Assembly (NCBI GenBank): GCA_042573625.1
Contig: JBHPCZ010000003.1
Span: 5,578 to 69,577 of the forward strand
DNA: 64,000 nucleotides
Source of the DNA: JBHPCZ01 sp042573625
GTDB taxonomy: Bacteria > Desulfobacterota > Desulfobacteria > Desulfobacterales > UBA11574
Direction: 5' to 3'
Made by a program: the position numbers and the translations under genes. The notes below the pieces were generated by a model. That model made no database searches, was not told the origin of the DNA, and worked only from the letters and a program-made list of their open reading frames with translations. The first letter of the stretch is position 1. Each line of letters opens with the position of its first letter. This document shows positions 16,705-25,182 of this stretch, in pieces.

Positions 16705-17597
16705 TTCAATACGCTTTATTCATAGATACGGCTTCTTTAGCTTTTAACATACTTGAATTCTAAGCAAACTGCAGGATGCTATATTCCAATTAACAAAACC
16801 TGTCAAGGTAATGCGGCTATCTTTGGTAAATCAGGCAGGGCAAATTGTCTATTTGTTGTTTCACTACTTAGTCCTGTGATTATTGATTTTCACAATACTT
16901 ATTTACATCCATAAAATCAAATGGTTTTAAAGCAGATGCCCACGGGCGGAAGCCCGTGGGCATCTGCTAATTTTGATAGGGATGTAAATGCTGACAATGC
17001 TATATAAAGTGAAAACAAGACGATTTTAAGACAAAAAGCGGGAAAAATTGCCCTTATCTAAAAAAGATCGAAATAGCCTTACAATTTTAATATAATATTA
17101 TCATACAAAGTCTGCACATATAACAGCCTCACACCACAGAAAGTTTCGGGTGTAGAGAGTCTTCACTGAAACACGGATGTGCTTATCAGATGCAAGCCGT
17201 TTGTTGTAACAACCCTGTGTGAGTTGAAACGCATACAAGCTTTTTTTAGCCTCACGCAAGTATGTGAAAGAGGTAAGTCCATCAACATTGGGCTACGCCT
17301 CTTTTGTATGTTTCCGATGGGACTTTTTGGAGATTAACTAAGAAAAAGGAGTTGAAAAATGAAGCTTTATTCAACAAGGCAGGATATAGCGTTAAGTCAC
17401 GAGAGAAAGCAAGCCTCATTACGGGAAGGATGAAACAGGGTGTCGGTCGTTGGCAGTACGGTCGCCAACAAATCGAAAGATGGCATACTCCCAATATAGA
17501 TATGATCCTGTTCAAGGTGGAGCCACAGTGGATAACACTAACAGAAATGGTCTTAACCAATTTCAGAATGTTTCTCATACTTTTTGGTCTACTTTCT
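16705..17597. other. Long intergenic region with structured DNA, no convincing gene
   Basis: No reading frame here looks coding. Two overlapping antisense frames of about 100 codons (17282-17578 minus, 17304-17615 plus) have no recognisable motif. The segment 17120-17320 is rich in inverted repeats, for example CTCACAC near 17127 pairing with GTGTGAG near 17220, and AAAGAGG near 17266 pairing with CCTCTTT near 17297. A perfect 17-bp palindrome lies at 16931-16968 and is listed separately. The region should contain the promoter of the sugar operon. It may also hold a small RNA or a decayed mobile element. Confidence 0.4.
16931..16968. repeat. Perfect inverted repeat, 17-bp arms with a 4-nt loop
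   Basis: The arm AGCAGATGCCCACGGGC is followed by GGAA and then its exact reverse complement. A perfect, GC-rich, near-symmetric hairpin like this could be a bidirectional terminator (only a short TTTT follows on the plus side) or one copy of a REP-like dispersed palindrome. Nothing else in the window matches it. Confidence 0.7.
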
Positions 17598-18662
17598 TCA
17601 TCTCAACTTCTGTAGAGTACGCTTAACTCTCCATTGGAGCCATGTGCGGGGGGTTTTTAGAACACTTGGCCGATAATTTGCTACGATCTTCACTTTTGAA
17701 AGCGTTTCTTCATTCTTTGCCCATATCCTATTATTTTTGTTGTTTTTGTGAAATTCTATGCATTTAAACCGCTTACCAAATATATTTATGATAGGGACCA
17801 TATCGCTGTCTCCGTTATCCTCATAAATAATACCGTCCTCAGCAAGTATGTCCTCAATAACGTCAACGTATTGGACAACTTGGTCCTTGGTCATCTCTCC
17901 GAAGGAGCCGGTGTTGATGACAAGATCGAATTTGTCGGTATTACTCAGATCATTGATTAAAAAGTTTGGCAGAAAAACGAAACCATTTTTTGGAGCGTTG
18001 AGCAAATCGGACTTACTTCCGTCATAGACAACTCCGCTTGCACCGTCCAGCCCTCCAGTTAAGGTAAGATAAACCGAAGAGAATGCCAGAGATTCAGGAA
18101 GGTCAACTAGATAGTATCCAGAAGGTTTAAGTATCTTCCAAAGAAAATAGGCAAGACCGCCATAACCAGAACCGATTTCTAGGACACGATTTGAGTCTTT
18201 CGAGCGAACATAATCCAGCACCCTAGAGAAATATAAGTTTCCTATGTGATTCTGGCACATTAGGACATCTTTATTTACCACACCTCCATTTATTTCCCAG
18301 CCAATTTCACCGAGCATGCGTGGTGGTCGAGCAATCATCTCCGAAGGCAAGCCTGCCGTCAACTGATGATACTCCTCCTTAAGAGAGTCAGGAAGTGGAT
18401 TAAATATATGGGGAGCCGCACCTCCGAGGTAGTGTCCTGTAAACATAAAGGTATGCAACCGCCAAGTGTTTACGATGTCGTAACTAGGATTAAGAACATA
18501 GCTGTAAAGTTTAATTAGCTTCCACATAGGGCTAGGAAGCGAGAGCTCTTCTTGAATATCGCCTTGCTCTATTAAACATTCCCGAATATCTAAAAGACCA
18601 CGAATTTTATTTAAAGTTTCTAAGGCTAACATGAATTCATTCTGATTAATTGGTACAAACAC
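17598..18662 (-). CDS. Putative sugar O-methyltransferase (class I SAM fold)
   Basis: VLEIGSGYGGLAYFLWKIL is the SAM-binding motif I and YYLVDLPESLAFSSVYL the acidic motif II; FDLVINTGSFGEMT is motif IV. The arrangement, with ~150 residues before the SAM domain and the FLINDL/NTGSFGEM block, matches the putative sugar O-methyltransferase group. The start is a GTG at 18662, supported by a strong AGGAGG 7 nt upstream. It faces left like its neighbours and is followed by the long intergenic region. Substrate unknown. Confidence 0.7.
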   Translation of the reverse strand: MFVPINQNEFMLALETLNKIRGLLDIRECLIEQGDIQEELSLPSPMWKLIKLYSYVLNPSYDIVNTWRLHTFMFTGHYLGGAAPHIFNPLPDSLKEEYHQLTAGLPSEMIARPPRMLGEIGWEINGGVVNKDVLMCQNHIGNLYFSRVLDYVRSKDSNRVLEIGSGYGGLAYFLWKILKPSGYYLVDLPESLAFSSVYLTLTGGLDGASGVVYDGSKSDLLNAPKNGFVFLPNFLINDLSNTDKFDLVINTGSFGEMTKDQVVQYVDVIEDILAEDGIIYEDNGDSDMVPIINIFGKRFKCIEFHKNNKNNRIWAKNEETLSKVKIVANYRPSVLKTPRTWLQWRVKRTLQKLR

Positions 18663-18845
18663 ACTTACACCTCCTAACCTGCATATTTCATGATGGTTTA
18701 AATATAAATGATTTTTTACTTTCCAAACGTAACAGTGGCGGCGATACGCTTGGCTAACTGTAATCGACGGTCTACTTTTCGTAAAAGCATAACACCGCCA
18801 TCGGAAGTAATGTCGCCACTTTTAAATTCGGTTTGCACTTTGTGT

Positions 18846-19952
18846 CTATCGCACTAAATGTTTGGTTTTTAGCAATAAGGATTCTATTTGCTCCTTTACA
18901 ACAGGAATGACTTCATCAATTGTCAATTCTTCAAGGCAGCGGCTAGTTTCGTCGCCCTCACATCCTTTTTCGTTACAAGGCACACATGGAAGTTCTTTTT
19001 GAACAACGCAATGCCCGTCACCTTTAGGAGCCAAGGCAAAAGCTGACGAAGGTCCGAAAATACTTACCGTGGGTGTGCCAACCGCTGCCGCAATATGCAT
19101 TCCTGAACTGTCTCCGCCAACGAACAAATCACATGCCTTTAATAAAGCGGTAAACGCCCCGATGGACGTTTTCCCGGCAAAATTAAATACATTTCCACCG
19201 CACCTTTTCCTTATCTGATCCGCTCGTGTTCTTTCCTCAGGTGATCCTGTAATAATTACAGAGAGTTCGTATTCTGTGTTTATCCATTTAATCAACTGAA
19301 TATATTTATCAATACCCCATTCCTTATACGACCAAAGAGAAAATGGCTGCACGGCAATAACCGGGTGGTCTATTGGTATGCCTTCCTTTCTAAATAGTTC
19401 TGAAACGCACTGTTGCCTGTAAAGGGGAACATCAAGTTCTGGCCAAATATTTTCTATTGTCAGATTAAAGACTTTCAGAATGTCTTGATAGTATTCCACA
19501 AAATGCCATCCCCCAATTTTTATCCCAAGTTTATGTAGATGGGTATAAACTTTGTTCCGCCATAGCTTTCCATCTAGTGAATAAAAACCAATTCGTAGAC
19601 GTGCGCCTGAAAGTAAAACCAGAATTGCGTCGCGGGTTCCTGTTCTCAAATCAATTGCCACATCAAAATTATATTTTCTTAACCGTAAAAAAAAATTTTT
19701 TTGATAGACGATTTCCTGATACAATTTTCTTTTTTTCTTATTAACAGAAATTACATCTGTGGCCCATGGGCAGTCTTCTATCAATTCCTTGGCCTTTTCC
19801 CTCACTGCAACAATCAAGCTCGAATGTGGGAAATTTTTCCGCAATGCCCTGATAATGGGAAAAGAAAGAACCACGTCTCCGATGTCACCCAGCTGAATTA
19901 ATAAAATGTTTCGAACATCTTTTTTTATTAAATTATTTCCCTTGCTCAACAT
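18846..19952 (-). CDS. Family 9 glycosyltransferase (heptosyltransferase type)
   Basis: The N-terminus ILLIQLGDIGDVVLSFPIIRALRKNFP is the GT9 acceptor-domain signature (split here by positions ~14-40), and GGDSSGMHIAAAVGTPTVSIFGP is the ADP-heptose-binding block near residue 280. A C-terminal cysteine set (CVPC, then C and C) is shared with the two other GT9 proteins in this window. It probably adds a further heptose or related sugar to LPS core. It overlaps the GT2 gene upstream by 7 nt. It is less like WaaC or WaaF, so no symbol is given. Confidence 0.8.
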   Translation of the reverse strand: MLSKGNNLIKKDVRNILLIQLGDIGDVVLSFPIIRALRKNFPHSSLIVAVREKAKELIEDCPWATDVISVNKKKRKLYQEIVYQKNFFLRLRKYNFDVAIDLRTGTRDAILVLLSGARLRIGFYSLDGKLWRNKVYTHLHKLGIKIGGWHFVEYYQDILKVFNLTIENIWPELDVPLYRQQCVSELFRKEGIPIDHPVIAVQPFSLWSYKEWGIDKYIQLIKWINTEYELSVIITGSPEERTRADQIRKRCGGNVFNFAGKTSIGAFTALLKACDLFVGGDSSGMHIAAAVGTPTVSIFGPSSAFALAPKGDGHCVVQKELPCVPCNEKGCEGDETSRCLEELTIDEVIPVVKEQIESLLLKTKHLVR

Positions 19953-20884
19953 AACTTATAAAACCTATCTACTTCAGGACATCCGTCTATATGCCAACGT
20001 ATCAATCGGACATAAATTCTCAATTTATTTCTTATATTTCTTTGCATACCCAAAGTACCGACAACGCCGATAAGATTTAGGCCCGCATTTATCAGCAGTC
20101 GAAAAAAAATGACCAAACGTATCAAATGATAAGAATGTCCATGCCATTTTTTAAAAAAAATATATCGGGATCGATAAAACAAGATCCTTGATCTTACGTT
20201 GTGCCCCACGCTCTGACCCTGAAAATGATATATTTTTGCAGATGGCACAAAGCACACTTTCCAGCCAGCCTGATTCATTCTGTATGCCCAGTCTGTCTCT
20301 TCAAAGAAAAAGAAATAGTCTTCATCAAAAATCCCGACCGCTTCCATGGCTTTCTTTCTGACCATCAGACAAGCGCCGATACATGAATCCACCTCAATCG
20401 GCGCTGAATATTCTTTTCTTTTACCGGGGTATTTTTTTGGAAACAGTATCTGTAAAAGTGATTCATTGCATATCAGGTAAATCAAAGTGGGAAAGTTAGC
20501 AATAGAATTCTGTTTGGATCCATCCTGGCTGAGGAGTTGACCGCATGCCATGCCCGCTTCAGGACGATTCTCCATAAAGTTGTAAATCGTTTCAACAGCT
20601 CCTTGCGTCAAGGCTGTATCCGTGTTGAGCAGTAAAGCATAACGCCCCTGCATACGCTTAAAGGCCTGATTGTTTGCCGCAGCAAAGCCCATATTCACTT
20701 TGTTTCGGATAACCTTGACATCCGGATAAGCGTGCTTCACAGCTTCCGCGCTCCCATCGGTGGAGGCATTGTCCACCAGCCATATCTCAATGGACATATT
20801 TTTAACCGTTTCAAAGATTGATTCAAGACAATCAAGTAACAGCTTTTTTGTATTCCAATTAACAATAATAATGGACAGGTCCAT
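19946..20884 (-). CDS. Family 2 glycosyltransferase, rhamnosyltransferase-like
   Basis: It begins SIIIVNWNTKKLLLDCLESI, with LVDNASTDGSAEAV as the nucleotide-sugar site, NMGFAAANNQAF, LLLNTDTAL (the DxD-like element) and FFEETDWAYRMNQAGW with the ED motif. This is the wbbL/rhamnosyltransferase type of GT2. The C-terminal part has a hydrophobic segment around 265-285 that may associate with the membrane. It is coupled to the GT9 gene by overlap and is separated from waaC by an insertion sequence. Donor and acceptor unknown. Confidence 0.78.
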   Translation of the reverse strand: MDLSIIIVNWNTKKLLLDCLESIFETVKNMSIEIWLVDNASTDGSAEAVKHAYPDVKVIRNKVNMGFAAANNQAFKRMQGRYALLLNTDTALTQGAVETIYNFMENRPEAGMACGQLLSQDGSKQNSIANFPTLIYLICNESLLQILFPKKYPGKRKEYSAPIEVDSCIGACLMVRKKAMEAVGIFDEDYFFFFEETDWAYRMNQAGWKVCFVPSAKIYHFQGQSVGHNVRSRILFYRSRYIFFKKWHGHSYHLIRLVIFFRLLINAGLNLIGVVGTLGMQRNIRNKLRIYVRLIRWHIDGCPEVDRFYKLC

Positions 20885-20957
20885 ACAATTGCCTATATTT
20901 TTTGTAATGGTTCAGCCACAAAGGCACGAAGACACTAAAATTATAATATAATTCTTT

Positions 20958-21820
20958 GGGTAAAGTCCGACAATCCGGACCTAATTTACTACCTTATATA
21001 CTTCTTTAACAATTTTATTAAGTAGTTTTCTTGCTCTTTTAAATCTAGATGACGGTAGTTATATCGCCAGACATATTCTCCGAGATACAAATGCAATCGT
21101 GACTGCCTGATACCACCCTTTGCAGCCAGTTTACGTTTCAGGTAACCCCAAAAGCCTTCAAGGCCGTTGATGTGGTTTCCGTTAGTTACATAGTTATCTC
21201 TACTATGCTTAACCAAGCGATGTACATAACCTTTAGCAGCAATGCCAGTGTATCCTCGCCAGGTATCTGATAAAACAGTCGAGCCTTTTTTGACCTGTTT
21301 GAAAATCCTTGGCTGTAGCTGTTTGGCTTCAACCCCGTCTATAAAATCGGCCCAGACCTTGCCTTTGCGGCAAAGAATGCCGAAAACAGCCTGTTTATTC
21401 GTGCCTCTGCCGCGTTTGGCTTTTGGCAAATTACGTTTAACAGAAAGGCGCTTGTTTTTCCATTGGCCACCGAGATAGGTTTCATCCACCTCAACGGTGC
21501 CTTCGAAGATTTCAGGAAGATCCTGAGTCATAGCAACCCTCAACAGAGTCAAAACTTTCAGTAACATGTACTTTGATATGTCAACTCTGCTGAGGATGAT
21601 ATTGGTTGAATGATCAAGCAAAAACTCCTGTATAACGGTTCTTAATTTGGCCGGGGAAATACTAATTTTCCTTCTATGATCACTAAATGTTTTCCTACAT
21701 TTAGCACATCGGAAACGGCCATCTTTAAGTGACCATAATTTGTTATTTGAGCATTCTGGGCAAATCCGCTTCATACCTGAATCTTTTAGCATTACAGGTA
21801 CGAATTTTCAAACTTTACCC
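20958..21820 (-). mobile_element. IS1595-family insertion sequence (ISXO2-like)
   Basis: An intact transposase gene is bracketed by short inverted ends: GGGTAAAGT at 20958-20966 and its reverse complement ACTTTACCC at 21812-21820, giving an element of about 863 bp. Size, ends and transposase agree with IS1595. The 8-nt flanks (AATTCTTT and TTTATTTT) are not identical, so a target duplication is not shown. Either the ends are slightly misplaced or the duplication has decayed. Confidence 0.75.
20989..21792 (-). CDS. IS1595-family transposase
   Basis: The 267-residue protein begins with a zinc ribbon (CPEC near residue 12, CAKC near 31) and continues into the DDE-type catalytic core. VEVDETYLGGQWKN carries the first Asp, VLSDTWRGY the second, and HINGLEGFWGYLKRKLA the Asn that replaces Glu in the ISXO2-like group. 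No stop or frameshift is seen, so it may be active. The zinc ribbon is standard for the family. Start MLKD or the internal MKRICPEC are both possible. Confidence 0.9.
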   Translation of the reverse strand: MLKDSGMKRICPECSNNKLWSLKDGRFRCAKCRKTFSDHRRKISISPAKLRTVIQEFLLDHSTNIILSRVDISKYMLLKVLTLLRVAMTQDLPEIFEGTVEVDETYLGGQWKNKRLSVKRNLPKAKRGRGTNKQAVFGILCRKGKVWADFIDGVEAKQLQPRIFKQVKKGSTVLSDTWRGYTGIAAKGYVHRLVKHSRDNYVTNGNHINGLEGFWGYLKRKLAAKGGIRQSRLHLYLGEYVWRYNYRHLDLKEQENYLIKLLKKYIR

Positions 21821-21889
21821 TTTATTTTTATGCCATTTTTAATAAAAAGTTTATAATTCATACCCCTTCTTTGTGTCTTAGTGGCTAAT

Positions 21890-22942
21890 TTAATACTCTT
21901 TTTTAATTATCTTCACAGCTGAGTCCAATACCTGATCTACAGAAATCTCTTTCATGCAAACAGTTGTTTCGCATTCTCTTTTAAAGCAGGGGCGGCATTC
22001 CAATTCTGCCTGTACGATTTGATGGCCGATACCAAACGGACCTGTTCTCCATGAAGCTGTCGGTCCGAAAATCGCGACAACCGGCGTGTTCACGGCCGCA
22101 GCCAGATGCATGGGACCGGTATCGGTTGAAACGAGAAAATCTGCTTTCTCATATATCGCAGCCAAAGTTTTTAAATTCGTCTCCCCGGCAAGGTTCGCAG
22201 CTTTAAATTTCATACCGTCCATTATATCCTGTATCGTTCCGCGATCCGCCAGGCTCCCTGTAAAAACCACCCCGGCATCGTACCGATCAATGAGCGTGTC
22301 TGCCAACTCTCGGAACTTACTGTTGTGCCAGAGTTTCGTATGCCATTTAGCCAAAGGGTTTATCGCCACAAGCAGCTTTGATTCCTTCATACCGTGCTGA
22401 TCTATGAGATCGTCGGCCCGTGCCCGATCCCGATCAAAAACCGGGAGATTGAAAACAATCTCTTTGGAATTTATCCCCACGGATTCAAGCAACATCATAT
22501 TCCTTATAATAGCATGGTTATCCATATCCACCGGCGGGACCCGCTCATTCAGAAACAGGTAACTGTGTTCCATGTGTTCCATGCCTCTGTCAAATCCAAT
22601 TTTTCTCTTTCCTCTGGACAATCCGATTAAAACACCGCTTTTGAGCAAAGCCTGGAAATCGATTATCAAATCATACTCCGTATCCCGAAGTTCCTTTATG
22701 AATTGATACGCTTCTTTAATACTATTTGTCAGCGATAAATTTCGAAGGTTTGTTAACCATTGTTTTCTTTTGGAAACAAGAATACGATCCAGAGCCGCAT
22801 GACCTTCAATCAAACCATAAGCATCCTCTTCCACCAACCATGTAATGTGGGCATGAGGATAATACTCTCTGATGGCATTCAGGGCGGGAAGGGTATGGAT
22901 TACGTCTCCAATGGCACTCAATTTCACAATGAGTATCTTCAC
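21890..22942 (-). CDS. waaC: Lipopolysaccharide heptosyltransferase I
   Basis: MKILIVKLSAIGDVIHTLPAL is the classical WaaC N-terminus (residues 1-21, GT9), with the Asp of IGDVIHT that acts in catalysis. STDTGPMHLAAAV and VAIFGPTASWRTGP form the ADP-heptose pocket. Length 350 fits. It transfers L-glycero-D-manno-heptose to Kdo on the inner leaflet. A C-terminal cysteine cluster (CRPC...C...C) is shared with the neighbouring GT9 enzymes. It overlaps waaF by 4 nt and is translationally coupled to it. Confidence 0.88.
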   Translation of the reverse strand: MKILIVKLSAIGDVIHTLPALNAIREYYPHAHITWLVEEDAYGLIEGHAALDRILVSKRKQWLTNLRNLSLTNSIKEAYQFIKELRDTEYDLIIDFQALLKSGVLIGLSRGKRKIGFDRGMEHMEHSYLFLNERVPPVDMDNHAIIRNMMLLESVGINSKEIVFNLPVFDRDRARADDLIDQHGMKESKLLVAINPLAKWHTKLWHNSKFRELADTLIDRYDAGVVFTGSLADRGTIQDIMDGMKFKAANLAGETNLKTLAAIYEKADFLVSTDTGPMHLAAAVNTPVVAIFGPTASWRTGPFGIGHQIVQAELECRPCFKRECETTVCMKEISVDQVLDSAVKIIKKEY

Positions 22943-23979
22943 AACATTTCCTTGACAGCCTCAAAAACTTTGTCGACACCTATTCGATCCATGCAACTCA
23001 AGTGTTCTTCGGGGCATTCCGGTTTCAGGCACGGGCTGCACTCGATAGGAACCCGGACAATCCTGCTTCTTGAACTCCATGGCCCCGTGGTTACAGGGTT
23101 GGTCGACCCAAAAATGGAAATTAAAGGCACATCAAGTGCCGCAGCCACATGCATTAAGCCTGAATCATTGGTGATAAAAAGATTACATTGCTGAATCAAA
23201 GCCATGGCTTCCCCAAGATCGGTCTTTCCACAGAGATCAATGGGTGGATGTCGCGTTATTTGTGAAATGATTTTTCCGAGCACTTGGTCTTCAGGGCCGC
23301 CGAAAAAAATGACGCGAGCGCCAAAAACCTCCTGTATTTTATCTGACAATCGGGCATATCGGTCTGAAAACCACTGTTTGGCAGGCCCAAAAGTGGCACT
23401 CGGATTGATCCCTACCAATCTATCTGATTTTGATATGCCAAGCTGATCGAAGATTTCCAGGGCGCGTTGCTTGTATTCCTCATTTACCACAAGGTCCAGG
23501 TCCTGACCATCGGTACCCAGCCCCACTCCTTCTATAATACTCAAATAATACTGGGTCTGGTGCACGCTTTTGATCTCAAATCCACATGGAACAGGATGGG
23601 ATAAAAGTAAACCTCTGGCATCGGTATTGAATCCGATTCTGCATGGAATTCCGGATAGAAAAGCAATCAGGGCGGCTTCAAAAGCGTTTTGTAACAGAAT
23701 TGCTGCATCAAACGTGTATTGCCTGAGATCTCTTGCAAGCCGAAATTTCCCAATAAGCCCTTTGTGCCTGCTCTCCGAGTTGTACAATATCAGACGATCT
23801 ATGTGAGGGTTGTTCTCAAAAACAGGGGAAACCCACGGTTTGACAAGAATGCTGATCTCAGAATGAGGAAAGTTTTTCCGGATCGCTCGAATGGCCGGCG
23901 TGGTCATTACAGCATCCCCGATCCAGTTTGTAGAACGGATAAGGATGCTTTTTATCTTATCTATATAAAGTCTTTTCAT
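22939..23979 (-). CDS. waaF: Lipopolysaccharide heptosyltransferase II
   Basis: ILIRSTNWIGDAVMTTPAIRAI is the WaaF-type N-terminal block (with the NWIGD core), and FITNDSGLMHVAAALDVPLISIFGSTNP with GPWSS completes the donor site. At 346 residues it is normal for GT9. It adds the second heptose of the inner core. The C-terminus has CSPC...C...C as in its neighbours. It stands just after lpxL in the transcription order and just before waaC. Confidence 0.88.
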   Translation of the reverse strand: MKRLYIDKIKSILIRSTNWIGDAVMTTPAIRAIRKNFPHSEISILVKPWVSPVFENNPHIDRLILYNSESRHKGLIGKFRLARDLRQYTFDAAILLQNAFEAALIAFLSGIPCRIGFNTDARGLLLSHPVPCGFEIKSVHQTQYYLSIIEGVGLGTDGQDLDLVVNEEYKQRALEIFDQLGISKSDRLVGINPSATFGPAKQWFSDRYARLSDKIQEVFGARVIFFGGPEDQVLGKIISQITRHPPIDLCGKTDLGEAMALIQQCNLFITNDSGLMHVAAALDVPLISIFGSTNPVTTGPWSSRSRIVRVPIECSPCLKPECPEEHLSCMDRIGVDKVFEAVKEML

Positions 23980-24031
23980 TTATTAACTAGAATTTTTCCT
24001 CCAAATCAGATGGGTTTGGGCTATCGCCATT

Positions 24032-24937
24032 CTACTTTTTTTGGGGCCACGGATAATGCGGTCGGGTTTTCCATCTTTGATGCACCCAGAACCATTGCTC
24101 AGGATAACGACAGATAAAATCTTCTATTATTCTGTTATATTGTCGAGTAGTTTCTTCAACATCCTTTGTCAGGTCTCCGGTTTCTATCAAAGGGATTTCC
24201 GGTCCAAATTCCGCCATAAAGCCTCTTTGTTCACGAACTAAGAAAACCGGAACCACGGGTGTCCGTGTTCTCAAAGCCAAAAAAGCCATACCTTTATTGG
24301 TACAGGCCCGCTTACCAAAAAAATCGACAAAAACCCCTTCATACCAATCCACATTCTGATCCATCAACATGGTGACCGCTTCACCTTTCTTTAAACGTCG
24401 TAGAATCGAAAGTGCCGCTCGGGTATTGGGAATCATTTTCATTCCAAATCGACTTCTGGTCTTTATAAAAAAATGATCCAGCGGTGAAAAATCGAGCGGC
24501 CTGTAAAGTGTGCTGGCAGGATAACCGGTCAGGACCGGAAGAACCGGCAGCAGTTCCCAATTCCCCATATGGGCGGTAAGGCCCAGAACACCTTTGCCTT
24601 TCTCGAATGCAGCTTCAAGGTTGTGCAAACCTTGAATTCGAAAATGCTTGTGAAAATCTTTTGGTCTCAGTCTTAAAAACCATCCGATTTCAAACAAGAT
24701 TTGTCCAAGATTTTTGAAAACCTTCCTGGCAAGCATTTTAATCTCATATGGATTTTTTTCATGACCAAAAGCCTGGGTTAAGTTATTCAGTGTAATCTGC
24801 CGGTGCTTCCCGGCAGCCAGAAACAGGACCTCTCCAATAAAATTGCCCAATCTAACAGCCCATGGTCGCGGTATAAGGCCTAATAGATTGAGCGATGTTT
24901 CAATGATTTTTAGTGCAATTTTTTCCAAGTGTGACAT
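24032..24937 (-). CDS. lpxL: Lipid A biosynthesis lauroyl/acyl-transferase, LpxL/HtrB family
   Basis: The catalytic HX4E motif is seen as HMGNWE near residue 120, within GVLGLTAHMGNWELLP, followed by STLYRPLD, MLMDQNVDW and the C-terminal EQWFWVHQRWKTRP that is nearly diagnostic of LpxL/LpxM proteins. The first ~40 residues are partly hydrophobic, as expected for this inner-membrane enzyme. It adds a secondary acyl chain to Kdo-lipid A. A single copy occurs in this window, so acylation may be completed by this enzyme or by another copy elsewhere. Confidence 0.9.
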   Translation of the reverse strand: MSHLEKIALKIIETSLNLLGLIPRPWAVRLGNFIGEVLFLAAGKHRQITLNNLTQAFGHEKNPYEIKMLARKVFKNLGQILFEIGWFLRLRPKDFHKHFRIQGLHNLEAAFEKGKGVLGLTAHMGNWELLPVLPVLTGYPASTLYRPLDFSPLDHFFIKTRSRFGMKMIPNTRAALSILRRLKKGEAVTMLMDQNVDWYEGVFVDFFGKRACTNKGMAFLALRTRTPVVPVFLVREQRGFMAEFGPEIPLIETGDLTKDVEETTRQYNRIIEDFICRYPEQWFWVHQRWKTRPHYPWPQKK

Positions 24938-24965
24938 GGCGTAGGCGGTTAAGATTTCATTAGAG

Positions 24966-25119
24966 GTGGTTTCAAAACCTCAAAGTGGCGCCTTTTGACA
25001 ATTTTGCGGAGCTCGCCCTGTGGAATTTCGCTTTGCGAACCCCTTCGGGGATTCCACAGGGCAGGCTTAGAACTTGTCAAAATTGTCAAACCAGCGAAAG
25101 GGAGGTTTTGAAACTGCTT
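24966..25119. repeat. Palindromic intergenic element, copy 1 (MITE/REP-like)
   Basis: The element starts GTGGTTTCAAAACCTC, continues with CCTTTTGACAATTTTG, and ends with the near reverse complements CAAAATTGTCAAACCAGCG and GAGGTTTTGAAACTGCTT, giving terminal inverted repeats of roughly 45 bp with mismatches. The centre holds a second hairpin (CCTGTGGAATTTCG against GATTCCACAGG). A second copy with related ends and a different centre is at 49391-49565. No protein is encoded. Both copies fill gaps between genes. Confidence 0.8.
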
Positions 25120-25182
25120 CTATCAATAGAGACTTGTTCGTTTCAACCTACCCTATTTCAAGGTAAATATCTTATCATTTAT

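Larger units (their letters stand above)
20914..21886. repeat. Pair of inverted flanking repeats around the insertion sequence
   Basis: Left of the IS, 20914-20936 reads AGCCACAAAGGCACGAAGAC. Right of it, about 21869-21886, the plus strand reads CTTTGTGTCTTAGTGGCT, close to its reverse complement. AGCCAC-AAG-CAC words of this kind are common dispersed repeats in many bacterial genomes. The arrangement suggests that the IS entered between the arms of an older palindromic repeat. Only one such locus is seen here. Confidence 0.45.

Noticed and set aside
17190..17235. A CRISPR-repeat-like word ending in TTGAAAC
   Set aside because: It occurs once, with no spacer-repeat pattern and no cas genes.
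17282..17615. Overlapping ~100-codon frames on both strands
   Set aside because: Neither has a recognisable motif, and they overlap each other and the end of the methyltransferase gene.
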